Positions 4,548-6,237 of a stretch of DNA of 6,237 nt are shown here, piece by piece. This DNA comes from Candidatus Woesearchaeota archaeon (GTDB lineage Archaea > Nanobdellota > Nanobdellia > Woesearchaeales > WAPJ01). A program made the translations under genes and the position numbers. The DNA lies in assembly GCA_015520785.1 (NCBI GenBank), contig WAPJ01000006.1, positions 1-6,237 of the forward strand, in the 5' to 3' direction. The notes below the pieces were generated by a model. It was not told the DNA's origin. It ran no database searches and saw only the letters and a list, made by a program, of their open reading frames with translations. Position 1 is the stretch's first letter, and the number at the start of each line of letters is the position of its first letter.

Positions 4548-6170
4548 GTGGCAGAGCATCGGGAGATTAGTATTGCCGAGTTTTTCGAGAAGAACCGGCA
4601 TCTTCTCGGTTTTGATAATAAGCGGAAGGCCCTGCTGACCACGGTGAAGGAAGCAGTGGATAATGCGCTTGACGCGTGCGAGGAGGCGCGCATCCTGCCG
4701 GAAATCCTCGTGGAGATCGTGCAGCTTGACGAGGACAAGTACAGGGTGATCGTTGAGGATAATGGGCCGGGTATTGAGAAGAAGCAGATCCCCAAGATTT
4801 TTGGGAAGCTCCTGTATGGGAGTAAGTTCCATAAGCTCGCGCAGAGCCGGGGCCAGCAGGGGATTGGTATTTCCGCCGCGGTCCTCTACGCGCAGCTCAC
4901 CACGGGCAGGCCTGCACGCATCATTAGCCGTCGGAAGGGGAAGCCAGCGCACGCGTACGAATTATATATTGATACTGCCACGAACGAGCCGCGGATTACA
5001 AGCGAGGAGACGCTCTCAGCATGGCATCAGGAGCATGGAACGCGGATTGAGCTTGACCTTGAGGCGAGTTATAGTAAGGGCGCGCAGAGCGTGGACGAAT
5101 ACTTGAAGGAGACCGCGATTATCAACCCGCATGCAACCATTATCTATACGAATCCAAAAGCGGAACAGTATATCTTCGCCCGTGCAACGGAGGAATTACC
5201 GCGCGAGGTGAAGAGTATCAAGCCCCACCCCCACGGGGTAGAACTGGGCATGCTCTTGAAGATGATCCAGCAAAGTGAGAGTAAGACGATTAAACGCTTC
5301 CTCATGGAAGCCTTCAGCCAAGTGGGGGGTAATACTGCTGATGAGATTCTCAGCAAGGCGAAGATCCCGCCCCGCACGCCCCTCACAGCGATAACACAGC
5401 AGGATGCTGAACGCCTCATCAAGGCGATTCGTGAGACGAAGATTAAAGCACCCAGCACTGAGGCGATCAGCCCGCTTGGCGAAGAGTTAATTGTGAAGGG
5501 CTTGCAGAAGGAAGTCCGCGCGGAATTCTACACGGCAATCACACGCAAGCCCGCCATTTATCGTGGGAATCCATTCATCATTGAAGTAGGCCTCGCGTAT
5601 GGTGGCGAGCTGCCAAAGGATAAGCCTGCCATGCTCCTCCGCTTCGCGAATCGCGTACCCTTATTATATCAGCAGGGGGCTTGTGCATTTACTGAGGCTG
5701 TGGTGAAGACGAACTGGCGGAGTTACGGCCTGCAGCAGTCACAAAAAGCACTTCCCGTCGGTCCGCTGGTTATCCTGATTCATATTGCGAGCGTCTGGGT
5801 GCCATTCACGAGCGAAGCCAAGGAGGCGATCGCGCATTATCCTGAAATCCTCCGCGAAGTAAAGCTTGCCCTCCAGGAAGCCGGGAGGAAGCTTGGAAGC
5901 TATATTCGGAAGAAGAAGCGCGTGGGGGAGGAGTTGAAACGGCGGAGCCTGATTGAACAGTATATCCCGCATATTAGTCTCGCGCTCGGCATGCTCCTCC
6001 ACCTCCCCGAAGAGGAACAACCTCTGCTGGAGGAACACCTCCGTGAGATTCTTGAGAAGAAGCGTGGGAGGATTGAAAAAGTGGGGATGAGCGTGGAGGA
6101 GAATACGGAGTATGATGAGGAACTCGCCCGGATCGGCCGTGGCGAAGATGAGGAAGAGGATGAAGCCTAA
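4548..6170 (+). CDS. top6B: DNA topoisomerase VI subunit B
   Basis: This is the ATPase subunit of the archaeal type IIB topoisomerase, an A2B2 enzyme that relaxes and decatenates DNA by passing one duplex through a double-strand break made by subunit A. At 540 residues it is close to the roughly 530 of the Sulfolobus protein. The GHKL (Bergerat) ATPase domain is clear: EAVDNALDA with E35 and N39, DNGPGI (71-76) and [19 protein letters not shown] (102-120). A helix-two-turn-helix region spans about 228-300. The transducer domain follows (about 310-480), with [14 protein letters not shown] (365-378) and K425 in [10 protein letters not shown], which probably corresponds to the ATP-contacting switch lysine. 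The C-terminus is short and ends in an acidic run (GEDEEEDEA). Translation starts at GTG 4548: the frame has no ATG upstream before a stop at 4512-4514, the family N-terminus ([14 protein letters not shown]) begins within a few residues, and the promoter box is at the right distance. It overlaps the next gene by one base. Confidence 0.97.
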   Translation: MAEHREISIAEFFEKNRHLLGFDNKRKALLTTVKEAVDNALDACEEARILPEILVEIVQLDEDKYRVIVEDNGPGIEKKQIPKIFGKLLYGSKFHKLAQSRGQQGIGISAAVLYAQLTTGRPARIISRRKGKPAHAYELYIDTATNEPRITSEETLSAWHQEHGTRIELDLEASYSKGAQSVDEYLKETAIINPHATIIYTNPKAEQYIFARATEELPREVKSIKPHPHGVELGMLLKMIQQSESKTIKRFLMEAFSQVGGNTADEILSKAKIPPRTPLTAITQQDAERLIKAIRETKIKAPSTEAISPLGEELIVKGLQKEVRAEFYTAITRKPAIYRGNPFIIEVGLAYGGELPKDKPAMLLRFANRVPLLYQQGACAFTEAVVKTNWRSYGLQQSQKALPVGPLVILIHIASVWVPFTSEAKEAIAHYPEILREVKLALQEAGRKLGSYIRKKKRVGEELKRRSLIEQYIPHISLALGMLLHLPEEEQPLLEEHLREILEKKRGRIEKVGMSVEENTEYDEELARIGRGEDEEEDEA

Positions 6171-6237
6171 TGGCACGGCGGAGAGAAAGCACGGAGAGCC
6201 TCGAGGCAATCCAACAGCTCGCAGAGCAGATTTATAC
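6170..6237 (+). CDS. top6A: DNA topoisomerase VI subunit A (3' partial, first 22 codons)
   Basis: The ATG at 6170 overlaps the TAA of top6B (TAATG), and the frame stays open to the window end, giving [20 protein letters not shown] and two more residues. The visible part is a basic start followed by a helix; it does not reach the 5Y-CAP catalytic tyrosine or the Toprim domain, so the identity rests on the near-universal top6B-top6A pairing. An AGAGGATGA stretch at 6155-6163 could serve as a ribosome-binding site, but reinitiation by ribosomes finishing top6B is likely. The product would supply the DNA-cleaving subunit in equal amounts to subunit B. Confidence 0.8.
   Translation, partial: MARRRESTESLEAIQQLAEQIY

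Noticed and set aside
4753..5106. 117-codon Arg/Ser-rich frame inside top6B, and the long minus-strand frames at 4518-4952 and 5739-6209
   Set aside because: Shadows of top6B, whose ATPase and transducer motifs cover the same bases.
1..6237. Insertion sequences, CRISPR arrays, tRNA or rRNA genes, long direct repeats
   Set aside because: Searched by eye on both strands; no transposase, regular spacer-repeat pattern, CCA-ended cloverleaf or rRNA-like block was seen.

Overview
The window is archaeal. It encodes both start and body of a type IIB topoisomerase (Topo VI B, then the first codons of Topo VI A), an archaeal/eukaryal-type tyrosyl-tRNA synthetase of about 317 residues, and a two-KH-domain Dim2/Pno1-like ribosome-biogenesis protein. 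Promoter-like TTTAAA/TTAAAA boxes lie about 26-29 bases upstream of three of the start codons and of the tyrS start, which is the geometry expected of leaderless archaeal transcription. Base composition is roughly balanced. The mix of compact genes, a GT2/DUF2304 pair and Topo VI would fit a DPANN-type or euryarchaeal lineage, but nothing here fixes the phylum.

Layout, left to right: (1) 1-1005, plus strand: a GT2 glycosyltransferase lacking its first few residues at the window edge, followed after 27 bases by a small DUF2304-type membrane protein. (2) 1006-1282: convergent intergenic region, pyrimidine-rich on the plus strand first, then purine-rich, so each converging transcript ends in a pyrimidine-rich tail on its own strand. 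(3) 1283-2236, minus: tyrS. (4) 2237-2290: a 54-base divergent promoter with one near-symmetrical TATA box. (5) 2291-3151, plus: the KH-domain protein, with an unusual acidic N-terminal extension of about 90 residues. (6) 3227-4359, minus: two overlapping genes (ATGA junction) for unrecognised proteins of 189 and 188 residues. Both have one predicted membrane hairpin, and they look like divergent tandem paralogues. (7) 4360-4547: divergent intergenic region, strongly purine-rich on the plus strand, with a TATA-like box at each end. (8) 4548-6170, plus: top6B, coupled through TAATG to (9) top6A, cut off by the window end.

The genes are mostly core information processing (translation, ribosome maturation, DNA topology) plus a cell-surface/lipid-linked glycosylation pair. 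The part that is not ordinary is the two-gene membrane-hairpin cassette on the opposite strand between the KH gene and top6BA. From memory, KH and top6B are direct neighbours in several Euryarchaeota, so this cassette may be an insertion into conserved gene order. No mobile element, CRISPR array, tRNA or rRNA gene was found.
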